64,000 bases of DNA from Culex pipiens pallens (Eukaryota > Arthropoda > Insecta > Diptera > Culicidae). The stretch covers positions 15,104,980-15,168,979 of the forward strand of contig NC_068937.1 of assembly GCF_016801865.2 (NCBI RefSeq), read 5' to 3'. Positions 12,656 through 23,275 of this stretch are shown here, one piece after another (the first letter of the stretch is position 1; every line of letters begins with the position of its first letter). Under the pieces are notes generated by a model. It worked only from the letters and a program-made list of their open reading frames with translations. It made no database searches and was not told the DNA's origin. The position numbers were made by a program, and so were the translations under genes.

Positions 12656-14100
12656 ATTTCCATAATTTTTTTATTATGAGTTGTTTTTCATGAAAAAAAA
12701 TCAATTTTAGCCGATAATGTTTTTTAAAACTAAAATACTAATTAAAGTGCTAAAAGTTCAAACTCACTGTTGAAAACTGTAGAAAACAAAGAAAAAAAGA
12801 AGTTGTGATAACTCTGGATTATAATTATAATTGCTTAAAGGATGATGGTCATTTAAAAATTTTAACGTCAGCTAAAGTGCTCCAATTTCTACGGTAGATA
12901 AAGTTCGACTTGCCCATCTTTCACCATCTCCTTAGCAAATTCCAACTCGTCAAATCAGTCACAAAAACAAAATCAAAAACCATTTACAAGAGTCCCACAT
13001 CGCTCATCGGAGTCCGGTTCTCATGAAAATTCATTCCACCAAGCCAACAACACACTCTGACCAATTCGCCACTAATTGCACTGACTTCCCCCTGAGTCCC
13101 CTTCAATACTCGTTGAATTCGTTCCACGAGTGGACCCCCTGGCCATACGACGGAACTGGAGCACCAGGCTCGTCAACCCTGGTACTTGGTATTCACATGG
13201 CACAGAACCGGACGGGGGGCACCCTAATTTGCCAATATCCCCTCTGAATCTGATCCATTATTCATCCGCGCGTGGGTCAATTTGTTCAATTTGTTTACTC
13301 AAACCTGTCAGCGGCCGAGGACGGACTCGTCTTTTCTTTCTTTCGTTTGCTCTGGCTTTATCTTTTGATACACTAAAAGGGGGCACAGTTACAAAAAACG
13401 TATGATTTTGTTTTTTTTAGCTTTATTAGGTTAAAAAAACTTTAAAAAATAAGCTGTGGTGGATTTAAAATGAACGTTAAATTTTAATTGATTTATAACA
13501 AAAGTGATTTACGTCTATTTGTCTGTGATTAATTGAGTAAAACAATATTTTTGACAAATTTCCAGAAACATTTTTTTTCAGTGCATCACGCTGGTAGCAT
13601 GCAAATTATTTCACCGAGGTTTAAACTTTAAACCTCCAATGCATAATTTGCCATTTCTCTCATAACCCATTTTGTGTCGTTATAACCCTCACTTTCCACA
13701 TGCAACTGAAGCAAAACTTTGTGCTGTGGCCGCTTGGGGCCACACATATCTGTTGGGTCTTCTTTGGGGAGCCGTTAGGCGAAGCTATGAAATGCGATAG
13801 CGTGGTTTGATATACCACTTTTGCAGAATGATTTTCGATTTCCTTAAGAAAGTTGAAATTTAGTTTTGAATACTTTGAAAATTTTTATTCTTGTGACAGA
13901 GTGGAAAAAAAAAATTTTTTGAAGAAAAATACACTTTTTCTGGATTGCCCAAAACAAAAAAATCGATCAGAAAATCTGTTTTCAATACACTAAATTCAAA
14001 CAAATCAAAAAAGCTTTAAAAAGCCAATGTTTGAAGACTCAGCAAATTTCATTTTGATGTTATAAAAAATGTTTTTTCATAAAACAAATCAAAATGTATT
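12656..14100. other. mostly unique sequence, no gene confirmed
   Basis: A GC-richer island at 12900-13410 has open frames (for example 13023-13247) with no recognisable domain. A perfect small palindrome GAGGTTTAAACTTTAAACCTC sits near 13616. The stretch 13600-13860 looks less repetitive than its surroundings and could hold conserved non-coding sequence. No exon with both splice signals was found. Confidence 0.35.
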
Positions 14101-14370
14101 TGAGCAGTTCATCACTAAACCCAGAAATGGATTTAAATTATATTTTTTTGTTTGGCTCAAACTTTGTGGAGGCCTTCCCAATCACCAAAGAAGCCATTTT
14201 GTGTCATTGGTTCACCCATACAAATCTCCATACAATTTTGGCAGCTGTTCATACAAAAATGGAACGTAAATATTCGAAACTCTGGAAAAAAAAACTTTTC
14301 AAGGATTTTTTTTGATTGATTTTAAGTCTTCGGCAAAGTTGTAGGTATTGATGAGGACTGTAGGTATTGA
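14101..14370. repeat. dispersed repeat with GAGCAGTTC end (direct orientation)
   Basis: It begins TGAGCAGTTCATCACTAAAC and runs through GGCTCAAACTTTGTGGAGGC and TGTGTCATTGGTTCACCCAT to TCTTCGGCAAAGTTGTAGGT. An inverted copy lies at 18715-18972 and a truncated direct copy at 22307-22521. No coding potential. Confidence 0.75.
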
Positions 14371-14384
14371 CTACAGCCAATTTT

Positions 14385-15215
14385 TTTTTGGTTTTTTTTT
14401 ATTTTTTTCGTGTTTAGGAGGTTATTTTGGGCAACTTTCGTTCTACGAAAAACTTTACTTCTCTTGTTTTATGTTTTCTTGATATATTTTTAGTATTTTA
14501 ATTTGCATTTATCTTGTTTAGTTTATGTTTGTTTTTGAAAAGCCTTTTCTAAAATTACTTCATACTTCCTTTTACTTAAAATATAGTAAAAATGTTAGTA
14601 AAAAAACACAGCCAAAAATGAACTCTAAAACAATTACATTTTTAAAAACAATGGCAAAGTCACATAAAACAAGTCAAACTTCCAACCCTAAATTTTTGTA
14701 AAATTTTAAGAGTTCTTCTTTCCAATGCTTTTTTAAATATCAAAAATTAACTGAAAATGTATTTTTTGCAATTCCGTCTTGAAACTTCCAACTTTTCCTG
14801 TCATTCTCGCGTGACGAAACAGCCTACTTTTATCTACTTAAAATAACAGAATCGAATAGAAACACATTTGAAAACAAATGAAATGGATGCTGAAAAGTTG
14901 AACTTTTCAGCACTAGTTTTGAAAAGTAATACTTTTCAACATTTTTTTGATTTAAACGATTTATTGACAAAATACATGAACATTCGACTTATAATTTCAC
15001 TCAATGGGTGTTTTTCAGAAATGCAAAAAATGTTGTATGGAACTCGTTGCAAAACTTGATATTTTCAGCACTCTTCGTATTTATCCAACTCGGTGAACCT
15101 CGTTGGATAAATGTACGACTCGTGCTGAAAAAATCCTCTTTTTGCAACATGTTGCATCTACTATTTTGCGATTTTTCATATCGACGCCCGTCGACGCGGG
15201 TTAGTTTCTAGATGG
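14385..15215. mobile_element. piggyBac-like miniature element, copy 2 (diverged)
   Basis: 14405-14530 and 14550-14750 match copy 1 (781-1405) over long stretches, for example TCTACGAAAAACTTTACTTC and TTCTTCTTTCCAATGCTTTT. The right end, CTAGATGGTTGA, is a degraded version of GTAGAGGGTTAA. An extra internal block at about 14780-15175 is absent from copy 1. It contains a hairpin at 15061-15136 (TTTTCAGCAC ... GTGCTGAAAA) and a small one at 14888-14940. Confidence 0.6.
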
Positions 15216-15230
15216 TTGAGAAAAAATATG

Positions 15231-16157
15231 TAGGGGAAATCTGCCCTTTCCAATCAAACACCTATCTTCGTCATATGGAGAGTTTGATGCTCGATTAAAG
15301 CTCCAAAAATACTATTTGGGCTATAAACTTACCAGCAACAGCACCGCCTCGAGTAAGCACTCAAATGTATGCCACTTACTGGCCAAAAAGATCACATTTA
15401 ATGCACTTTTGATCATAATTTGTATTTTGCGAGACCACTTCTCATCATTTTGTTGGCACACACAGTGACACACACGAGAATCCCTCAAACGCTTAATGAA
15501 TATCGTCAAAATTAACTTTTCACTTTCGCTTACTTTTCACGGCGCTTAAGATATGAAATTGCTTCCAACTACCGGCAACATGTTCTTTTGATCATTAGTA
15601 AGGCACTCACTTGAAGAATAATCCCGAAAAATGTAATAAATTAGCAAGCGCCATCAAAAAAACAAACGCGCCAAGTCGTTTGACGTTTCAATTTTCACTT
15701 TGCATTCTAATCGAAGGCTGAAGAAAACCGAGCGAGAGACGAAGGCAAAAAAGAACAAAGGCTGGCCGTCAACACCACCAGCAGCACAGCCAGCGATGCC
15801 AGGAAACTTTCCCTATAAATGCCACTTTTCGTGAGTGTTCGTTTGAACTGGCAGCGCAAATGGCAACACTCGACAGAGTGTTGGAAGAAAAAAGAACTAA
15901 GCCGATATTAGAAAAGTGGGCGTGGCCCAATGCATTCGCCTCGATTAGAATACCCTTGGGAATTTTTTTTTTGTTAAATGCTTGGTAAAGAAATAGAATA
16001 ACTTTTAGTGAAAGTGAAAATAAACAGAAATGTTCACAAAAAGTTGCTCTACTCGTTGGTGTACTTGGTTTTAGTAAAATTCAAGGGAGACTCTAGATTA
16101 TCCAGCATCATTCAAACACGACCGCTTATTAGGATTAAAATGGGTAGATTTCCCCTA
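15231..16157. mobile_element. TA-flanked element with TAGGGGAAATCTGCCC ends
   Basis: The left end is TAGGGGAAATCTGCCC and the right end is GGGTAGATTTCCCCTA, an inverted pair with one mismatch and TA at each boundary. The 927-bp interior has no transposase frame. A 240-bp relative with the same kind of ends sits at 62275-62514. A TATA-like CCTATAAATGCC at about 15809 lies inside it and is not evidence of a host promoter. Confidence 0.8.
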
Positions 16158-16285
16158 CACGGATTTTTTTCTGCAATTTTTTAATTAACTTTTTATACAA
16201 AAAGTAAATTTCCTAAAAAATCGTATTTTTTATTTTAGGACTTTTTGTTTTCAATGAGCAGTTCTCTCAGATTTCGTTCATTCGA

Positions 16286-18246
16286 TTTTTTTGTATTTTT
16301 TAATCCGTCTGAAACTTTTTTGGTGCCTTCGGTATGCCCAAAGAAGCCATTTTGCATCATTAGTTTGTCCATGTAATTTTCCATACAAATTTGGCAGCTG
16401 TCCATACAAAAATGATGCATGAAAATTCAAAAATCTGTATCTTTTGATGAATTTTTTTGATCGATTTGGTGTCTTCAGCAAATTTAAGGTATGGATACGG
16501 ACTACACTGGAAAAAAAATATACACGGTAAAAAAAATTGGTGATTTTTTATTTAAATTTTTGTCAGCAAAACTTGATTTGCAAAAAAAACACCATTTTAT
16601 TTTTTTATATGTTTTAGAGGACATCAAATGCCAACTTTTCAGAAATTTCCAGGTTGTGCAAAAAATCGTTGAGCGAGTTATGAATTTTTGAATCAATACT
16701 GATTTTATCAAAAAATCGAAATATTGGTCGAAAAAAATGTTCAACTTCATTTTTCGATGTTAAACCGAATTTGCAATCAAAAAGTACTTTAGTGAAATTT
16801 TGATACACTGCACCGTTTTCAAGTTAAATCCATTTTCAGGTGACTTTTTTGAAAACAGTTGCAGTTATTCATTTTTTAAAATTAGTGCACATGTTTGCCC
16901 AACTTCGAAAAAATTTTTTTTGAAGAGCTGAGAAAATTTTCTATATTTTGCTTTTTTGAACTTTGTGGATGCGACCCTTAGTTGCTGAGATATTGCCATG
17001 CAATTGTTGAAAAACAGCAAAATTGATGTTTTCTAAGTCTCACCCAAACAACCCACCATTTTTTAGTGTCGATATCTCAGCAACTAATGGTCCGATTTTC
17101 AATGTTAAAATATGAAACATTCGTAACTTTTCGAAAAAAAATACTTTCATGATTTTTGAACTAAGACTTACATTTTAAAAGGGCGTATGTAAATCTTGAC
17201 TTGAACTTTTTTTAAATATTGTTTTCGAAAAGATCGTAAAATTTCACAAATATTTCATATTTTAACTTTGAAAATCGAACCATTAGTTGCTGAGATATCG
17301 ACATTAGAAAATGATGGATTTTTTGGTTGAGACTTAGAAAACATCAATTCTGGAGTTTTTTTTGAAAAGGTTCAGTAAACCAAATTTCCAGTTTTTGCTT
17401 TTTGGGTGTTTTTAGAACCGCCTTGAGTCAGGGGTATTAAAAAACACCAAAAAAGCAAAAACTGAAAATTTGGTTTATTGGTCCTTTAAAAAAAACTCCA
17501 GAATTTTTCTATTTTTAAACACTTGCATGGCAATATCTCAGCAACTATGGGTTGTATCAACAAAGTTCAAAAAAGCAAAATATAGAGAATTTTCTCAGTT
17601 TTACAATATTTTTTTCCAAAGTGGCAAACATTTGCACTTATTTAAAAAAAATAATAACTGCGACTATCAAAAAGGTTACCTAAAAATAGATTTTACTTGA
17701 AACGGTGCAGTTTATCAAAATTTCACTAGAGTACTTTTTGATTGTAAATTTGATTTTACACCGAAAAATGAAATTGAAATTATTTTGCGAACGATATTTC
17801 GATTTTTTGAAAAAAAATTAGTGTTGTTTAAAAAATTGATCACTCGCTCAAAGATTTTTTGCACAACCTGGAAATTTCTGAAAAGTTGGCATTTGATGTC
17901 TTCTAAAACATATCGAAAAATAAAAAAAAATAAAAATAGTGTTTTTTGCAAATCAATTTTTAGTGACAAAAAGTTAAATAAAAAAATCAACATTTTTTTT
18001 AACAGTGTATCATTTTTTTCAGTGTGGTCCATATCCATACCTACAAACCTTTGCCGAAGACACCAAATCGATCACAAAAATCCATAAAAAGATACACATT
18101 TTTGAATTTTCACACATCATTTTTGTATGGACAGCTGCCAAATTTGTATGGAAAATTATATGGACAAACTAATGATGCAAAATGGCTTCTTTGGGCATAC
18201 TGAAGGCACCAAAAAAGTTTCAGTCAGATTAAAAAAATACAAAAAT
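16286..18246. mobile_element. 1.96 kb foldback palindrome
   Basis: TTTTTGTATTTTTTAATCCG at the left pairs with the inverse at the right end. Further matched blocks are 16330-16400 with 18120-18210 (GCCAAAGAAGCCATTTTGCA versus TGCAAAATGGCTTCTTTGGG), 16600-16690 with 17845-17910, and 16975-17110 with 17250-17550. The phrase 'TTGCTGAGATAT' and its inverse appear several times. Indels make the arms unequal. A 70-bp hairpin (17390-17462) is inserted in the right arm. Confidence 0.85.
17390..17462. repeat. mini hairpin, TTTTTGGGTGTTTTT type
   Basis: GCTTTTTGGGTGTTTTTAGA is paired with AAAAACACCAAAAAAGCAAA around a TGAGTCAGGGGTATT-like centre. Related hairpins are at 30335-30385 and 52245-52305, so this is a dispersed family of about 60-75 bp. 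Confidence 0.7.
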
Positions 18247-18714
18247 TAAAATTGATTTTATGATGGTTTATGATTTTTTTAAATAAAGATATTTGTAAGA
18301 AAATGAAATCCTGTTATTTATATTTCATGACCTAATTTTTTTTTGTAAAATCGAATTTGCAATGTGCTTTTCAATTTATTTGATTAAGTGCACCGTTTTC
18401 AAAATTTTGTTTTGTCTGAATAATTCCGGTTTTTCGAATTTTAAAAATAGTGTCCATGATTGTTCATTCCTGACTTTCGTACCTTTCGATTTTACATTTA
18501 AAATATAGGGAAAAATATTTTAAGAACAAGATTTAATTTTTAACAAAAATCAATGTTTTTTCAAAAAAAAATATAACTCGTCGGCAACATTTTGGTCCAT
18601 TATTCTGAATGGCTTAAAAGGTGTGTGGTTTAAAAACTAAAAATTACGGATTTTGGGAAATTTATTTTTTGTGATAAAAAATTAATTGAAAAATCATTTT
18701 TTTCTGTTAAACTA

Positions 18715-18972
18715 TTTTTTCTTTACAATACCTACAACTTTGCCGAAGACACCAAATCAATCAAAAAATTCTTGACAAGTTTTTTTTTCAGATTTTCGAA
18801 TATCTACGTACCATTTTTGTATGAACAGCTGCCAAAATTGTATGGAGACTTGTATGTGTCCAATGACACAAAATAGCTAATTTGGTCATATGGAAGGCCT
18901 ACACAAAGTTTGAGCCAAATAAAAAAATATAAGGTATAATCCATTTCCGGGTTTGGTGGTGAATTGCTCTAG
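18715..18972. repeat. dispersed repeat with GAATTGCTCT end (inverted copy)
   Basis: This is the reverse-oriented relative of 14101-14370. It includes ACAACTTTGCCGAAGACACC, CCATTTTTGTATGAACAGCT and CCATTTCCGGGTTTGGTGGT, then ends GAATTGCTCT. With 14101-14370 it brackets the 16.3-18.2 kb palindrome, giving a wider inverted pair. Confidence 0.75.
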
Positions 18973-19400
18973 GTATTGCCAAACTGGAATTTAAAATTGT
19001 GGAAGAAAACTATAATGTTATGCTATAACCGAATTGAATGCAGTTGAATTGAAAAATGTTTAAAACATTTCAAGAGTTAAATTCTTGGAAATCCTGACCT
19101 TTTGATAAAAAAAAAAAAACAAAAAATTTCTAGCTTTTCCCCGGTTTTTGGAGGATTTTGGTTAACTATAATGTTCAGATATTTGTAAAAAAAAAAACAG
19201 TCTCAATAAGTTAAATTTTTAATTGAATTTACCAGCATTTTGAAGGTACATAGGAAATACGAAAAAATAAACGAAGTGTATATGTTATGTTACTTTTGAA
19301 CTCAGTTTCATTAACACTGAAGTATAATGAAGAACCTTAATTGGAATTTAATTAAATTTTAGGTGTTTTCAAATAAAATCTGAAAAAAATATTTAACCTC
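18973..19400. other. AT-rich, no gene seen
   Basis: Low-complexity AT-rich sequence with A-runs. No splice or RNA signals recognised. Confidence 0.4.
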
Positions 19401-19625
19401 CTTATCTGGATGCTCTCAAAACTCATTGACTATCCCAACAATTTCTACACAATTCGAAGCTTGCGGCCGGCACTAATCACCGTTGAAAACCTCGTGCCCA
19501 TTCATTGTATTACCACCGAGTGTCACAAGACTACACACACCGATCTGACACATCCGTTTACAACTTTTTATCTCTTTCTTCTTTCTCTTCTCTCTTTCCA
19601 TTTCCTCCACCCTGTGCGCGCGCAG

Positions 19626-19702
19626 ATTCATCGACTCAACAAAATTGAAGGATGCGGTTGACTAGGTTATTTTATACAACGTTACTAATCGGCATATTAC
19701 AG
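19626..19702 (+). CDS. candidate first coding exon with signal peptide (partial gene)
   Basis: A long pyrimidine tract (19563-19613) leads to GTGCGCGCGCAG, then a 77-nt exon, then the donor GTGAGT at 19703. The ATG at 19652-19654 has A at -3 and opens 17 codons, MRLTRLFYTTLLIGILQ, before the donor in phase 0. Two basic residues followed by a hydrophobic stretch (LFYTTLLIGIL) is a typical start of a signal peptide, so the product would enter the secretory pathway. The 26 nt before the ATG would be 5' untranslated sequence, so at least one upstream exon is implied. I do not recognise the family. The next exon is unknown. The only phase-compatible candidate found is at 48573-48644, which would need a 29 kb intron. 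The exon call is inferred from sequence signals only. Confidence 0.5.
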
Positions 19703-20579
19703 GTGAGTGGTGTCATTTCTTTCAATTTCCGTCTGACAATGTTTTGACACGTGTGGCAAACCGCCATCCGATGCGCTTTCTTGCCGCCGTCAAAAGGGCT
19801 TTTTTACAATTTATGCAAAACAACAAAACGGTGCGATTTTACACATGTTTCGTTTTCCCATAAAAAAAAACACGACTTGTCAACAAACGGCTACGCGACA
19901 CGCAATTCCGCCATTACTGTTTTGACACATGACGCTGCCATAATGGCGGCCAACGGCGCACGGCTGTCACACGAGCCGTCATCACCGTGTTTGCGTGCCA
20001 GCGGCTTGGTTCGCGATGTTGACAGTCGTGTGTAACGAACGGCCCGTTCGAAATCGATTAACGGAGCCCACACACACGCCACAGCAAGACATATTGAGAT
20101 CGAAGCGGTACAAATTGGCCCGTTGTCGTCGCGACGTCTGGCTTGAGGGGGAGAAATATTATGGCAAATGTGTGTGTATGTTCATGCCGAGAGGGAATTA
20201 AATAGTCATTAGCGGAAGAAAAGGCAGCGCGGTTGGTCGGGGGTGCGGTTTCGTTCCGAGGATCACGGATTGGTAATGGTAGAGAAATGATACGCAAATG
20301 GAGCTGTCGAAAGTATCTGGACGCTTGATTGAGTCATCAAAGTAGATTAGTTTGTTGAAATTTTCCTTTTCAAGGAAAATTATTTAGTTTTGTTTTTTTG
20401 TCATTGTCTAGGCAACTAATATTGTAAATACAAGAATAAAACCCAAAAAAAATTAAAACTTCATGAAAATTATTCACCTGTTGAATACGGGCCTAACTCT
20501 GGTCCGTACTTTTGTTTTCTTCTTTAGTCGATTGTTCAATCTCGTGTCGTCGTAGCAAGCCTCGAATACTGCAGATGAT
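19703..20579. other. unique intronic-looking sequence
   Basis: GC-richer, apparently single-copy sequence follows the candidate exon. Overlapping open frames on both strands (for example 19751-20035) have no recognisable domains. No further exon with both splice signals was identified. Confidence 0.4.
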
Positions 20580-20735
20580 CTCAAAGTAAAGGTCTTTTCT
20601 AATCGTCAGAGCAGCTTGCTGTGTTGCTGTAAAGAGAGCCGACAAAACGTGTAACTTTATCTTGTCATCATGTGACCAACTGGTCTCTTTTATTTGGTAG
20701 AGAATACTCTAAAGAGTTCTCTGATTAACTAATTA
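20580..20735. repeat. local duplicated repeat, copy 1
   Basis: It contains AGAGCAGCTTGCTG, CTGTAAAGAG, GTCATCATGTGACCAA and GAGTTCTCTGATT in order. The same order recurs at 21260-21415 with moderate divergence. GTCATCATGTGACCA is partly palindromic. Confidence 0.6.
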
Positions 20736-21001
20736 AAAAAGAGCCTTAGGGCAAATACAATAGAGTTATCTAAGCCCGATCTCACGCACACTAGCACGCC
20801 ATTTGTTTTGCTGGCCGGTACAAAATTTAACCTCAATCTTTTTCGTGTACGTACACGCAATACATGCGCACGGAGATTACTCTATGAAATAATTTCAGCA
20901 ACTTACCTCTCCGTCCTCTCCCTAAAATAGTTTAAACGAAAATTAACTGACCTAAACAGGACCTAATAAAACTAATTTTATGAAAAAAAGTTCGAGAAAA
21001 C

Positions 21002-21142
21002 TCAATTTGAATTCTGAAACGGAATTCAACTCGAATGCGAATTCCGTTGCAAACGCGACAACCTGTACGAACACCGGTTGTTTATTTTGAAACGGAATTC
21101 GTATACGATTCCCATTGATTTCCGTTTCAGAATTTGAATTGA
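21002..21142. mobile_element. miniature inverted-repeat element, copy 1 (CTGAAACGGAAT ends)
   Basis: TCAATTTGAATTCTGAAACG at the left is matched by CGTTTCAGAATTTGAATTGA at the right. Internal GAATTCCGTTGCAAAC / TTTTGAAACGGAATTC arms flank a short loop. A closely related element lies at 51771-51921. Both are followed on the right by TTGACTAGG, which may be the true outer end. Confidence 0.8.
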
Positions 21143-21259
21143 GTTGACTAGGCAACGATGCCTTTAGCGCGCACTTCACACACGCGTCTGTGCTGGGTAA
21201 GCTGTCAAACTGAACTGTGGCCTACTGAGCTCAGTACTACTGACTGCTGCTGCTGCTAT

Positions 21260-21415
21260 CTGAGCAATGGTCTCTTCCCATCGCTAGAGCAGCTTGCTGG
21301 GCTACTGTAAAGAGGGTCGGCAAAACCAATAATCTTTGTATATGTCATCATATGACCAAAGGTCGCGTTTTTTGGCAGAGAAAACTGATACAGTTCTCTG
21401 ATTTTCAATTGTCAA
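21260..21415. repeat. local duplicated repeat, copy 2
   Basis: Second copy of the 20580-20735 sequence in the same orientation, about 680 bp downstream. The CTGAAACGGAAT miniature element lies between the two copies. Confidence 0.6.
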
Positions 21416-22079
21416 AAGAATTTGAAATGAAGCTAAAACACTTCCCGCAATATCACCTACGCATAAATATTCGGTAGTAGGAGGGAGGGTACGAGATCTT
21501 CTGCACCCCCCCCCCTCCCGATTAGAACAATTTCCCTGGCAATTTAGCGGGGGGATGGCAACCCTATTCCGACCAAAGCAAACTGACAACAGTCGACATT
21601 AGCACGGTTGTCAAATGAGAGCCCACAACAAAAGCAATAGCTGTCAAATGGTAGCCCATAACAAATCATTGTTTGGGTTTTTGATTTTCAAATTTTTCAC
21701 AATTTAAACGATAAATGCCAGAAAAGAACACGTGAATTGTGTTGCTGATGGCAAATTCTATCATATTCTTGTAGATTCCATCCCAATATTGGCTGAAAAT
21801 TCATATCGAAAAAAGTGATTTTTCTGTTTACCTTTTTTTGCTTTTTTTCTTTTGGTCGACAAAACAGTGCGCCCGTACACTCAGAATCGGCATTACACAT
21901 TTTCCAGTTTGCTTTTACACATTTGCATGGGACTTTTGAGTTCAACACACATCGTGTAACCATAGTAATATGTATAAGACTGATTGACAGTGTTTGTTTT
22001 CTGAACTTCCAAGATGGCGTCTTCTTCGCTACCCCCTGCAATTTAGGCTGCCCTCCATGTGTCCTCCAAATCCCCTCCC
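21416..22079. other. no gene seen; C-tract
   Basis: Includes a 13-base C run with flanking CTCCC near 21507-21525 and A/T-rich stretches. Long opposite-strand open frames at 21697-22180 have no recognisable domain and at the 3' side run into the SINE. Confidence 0.35.
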
Positions 22080-22216
22080 TCCCCCCCCCCATACACAGTC
22101 AGAAATCGGCCCCACTGCTCAACACCATTGCTTGGGCGCCACCGAGGCCGACTGGGAGCGAACCCAGGCCGACTGAGTGAGAGGCAACCACGCTTACCAC
22201 TACACCACCGACCCCG
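22080..22216 (-). mobile_element. tRNA-derived SINE head
   Basis: Read on the minus strand from about 22216, the sequence has TGGTGTAGTGG (plus 22197-22207), which resembles the RNA polymerase III A box. It is followed by GGTTCGCTCCC (plus 22154-22164), a good B box. The spacing is right for a tRNA-type promoter. The upstream GGGGTCGGGGTCGG is typical of degenerate SINE starts. The 3' extent of the SINE body on the minus strand is not resolved. A tRNA gene is unlikely because no acceptor stem closes around these boxes. Confidence 0.65.
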
Positions 22217-22306
22217 ACCCCGTGAAATAAATGTAATTTATATTGATGGATCGAAATTCGAAAGTATTGATCAACATCACCAATTTATATATTAGTTTTT
22301 TTAAAT

Positions 22307-22521
22307 GCTATGAGCAATTCTTCACCAAACCCGGAAATGGATTTTAGGTACTTATATATTTTTTGATTTGGCTCAAACTTTGTGGGGGCCTTCCCTATAA
22401 CCAAAGAAGTAATTGTGTGTCATAGGTTTACCCATAAAAGCCGCCATGCAATTTTGGTAGCTGGTCATACAAAAATGGTACGTAAATATCCGAAAATCTG
22501 TAACTTTTCAAGGAAAAACTA
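22307..22521. repeat. dispersed GAGCAATTC-end repeat, truncated copy
   Basis: It starts TGAGCAATTCTTCACCAAAC and follows the 14101 family up to GTAACTTTTCAAGGA, where it is cut by the composite element that begins at about 22522. Confidence 0.75.
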
Positions 22522-22589
22522 ACTTAATCCACCTATGTGGTTGGAGCCTTCCTCACAACAATGGCTGTACACAAGTTTCATCTATTTTT

Positions 22590-23087
22590 TAGATCCGGCT
22601 TCAAAAAAGTACATCGGTATCACTTAAGTGGCCATATCTCGAGACAGGGTTGCCAGATCTTCAATGTTTTGGGCTCGTTGGAAAAGTTTTTTGATAACCT
22701 AACCAACGATGGGTCGGATGATGGATCCGGACAAAGTTTACATACATTTAAGTGAGATCCGGCTTCAAAAAAGTACATCAATATCACTTATGGGGCCATA
22801 TCTCGAGACAGGGTTGCCAGATCTTCAATGTTTTAGACTTGTTGGAAAGGTCTTTTGATAATCTAACCAACGATGGGTTGGATAGTGGAGCCGGACATAG
22901 TTTACATACATTTAAGTGAAATCCGGCTTCAGAAAAGTACATAAATGTCACTTAAGTGGCCATATCTCGAGACAGGGTTGCCAGAACTTCAATGTTTTGG
23001 ACTCATTGGAAAGGTCTTTTGATAACCTAACCAACGATGGGTCGGATGATGGATCCGGACATAGTTTACATACAGTTAAGTGAGATC
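22590..23087. repeat. 164-bp tandem repeat, 3 copies
   Basis: TCTCGAGACAGGGTTGCCAG recurs at about 22637, 22801 and 22965, exactly 164 bp apart. Each unit also carries GATCCGGCTTCA, CTAACCAACGATGGGT and TTTACATACA. The same 164-bp period appears in the other family copy (45035 and 45199). Confidence 0.9.
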
Positions 23088-23275
23088 CAAATATATGTGA
23101 AAACACATTTTTATACATAACTTTTGAACTACTTATCGAAACTTCAATCTGTATAAAACTCGATCTATGGGACTCTAAACCAAGTCGAATGCAACAAGTT
23201 CGGGTCAAATCGGTTCAGCCAGTGCCGAGAAACATGAGCTAGTTTGTTGGTCACATACATACATACACACACACC

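Noticed and set aside
15800..15830. TATA-like box suggesting a host promoter
   Set aside because: It lies inside a TA-flanked mobile element with no downstream gene.
22140..22216. Functional tRNA gene
   Set aside because: A and B boxes are present, but no closed acceptor stem or anticodon arm could be recognised. A SINE head is a better fit.
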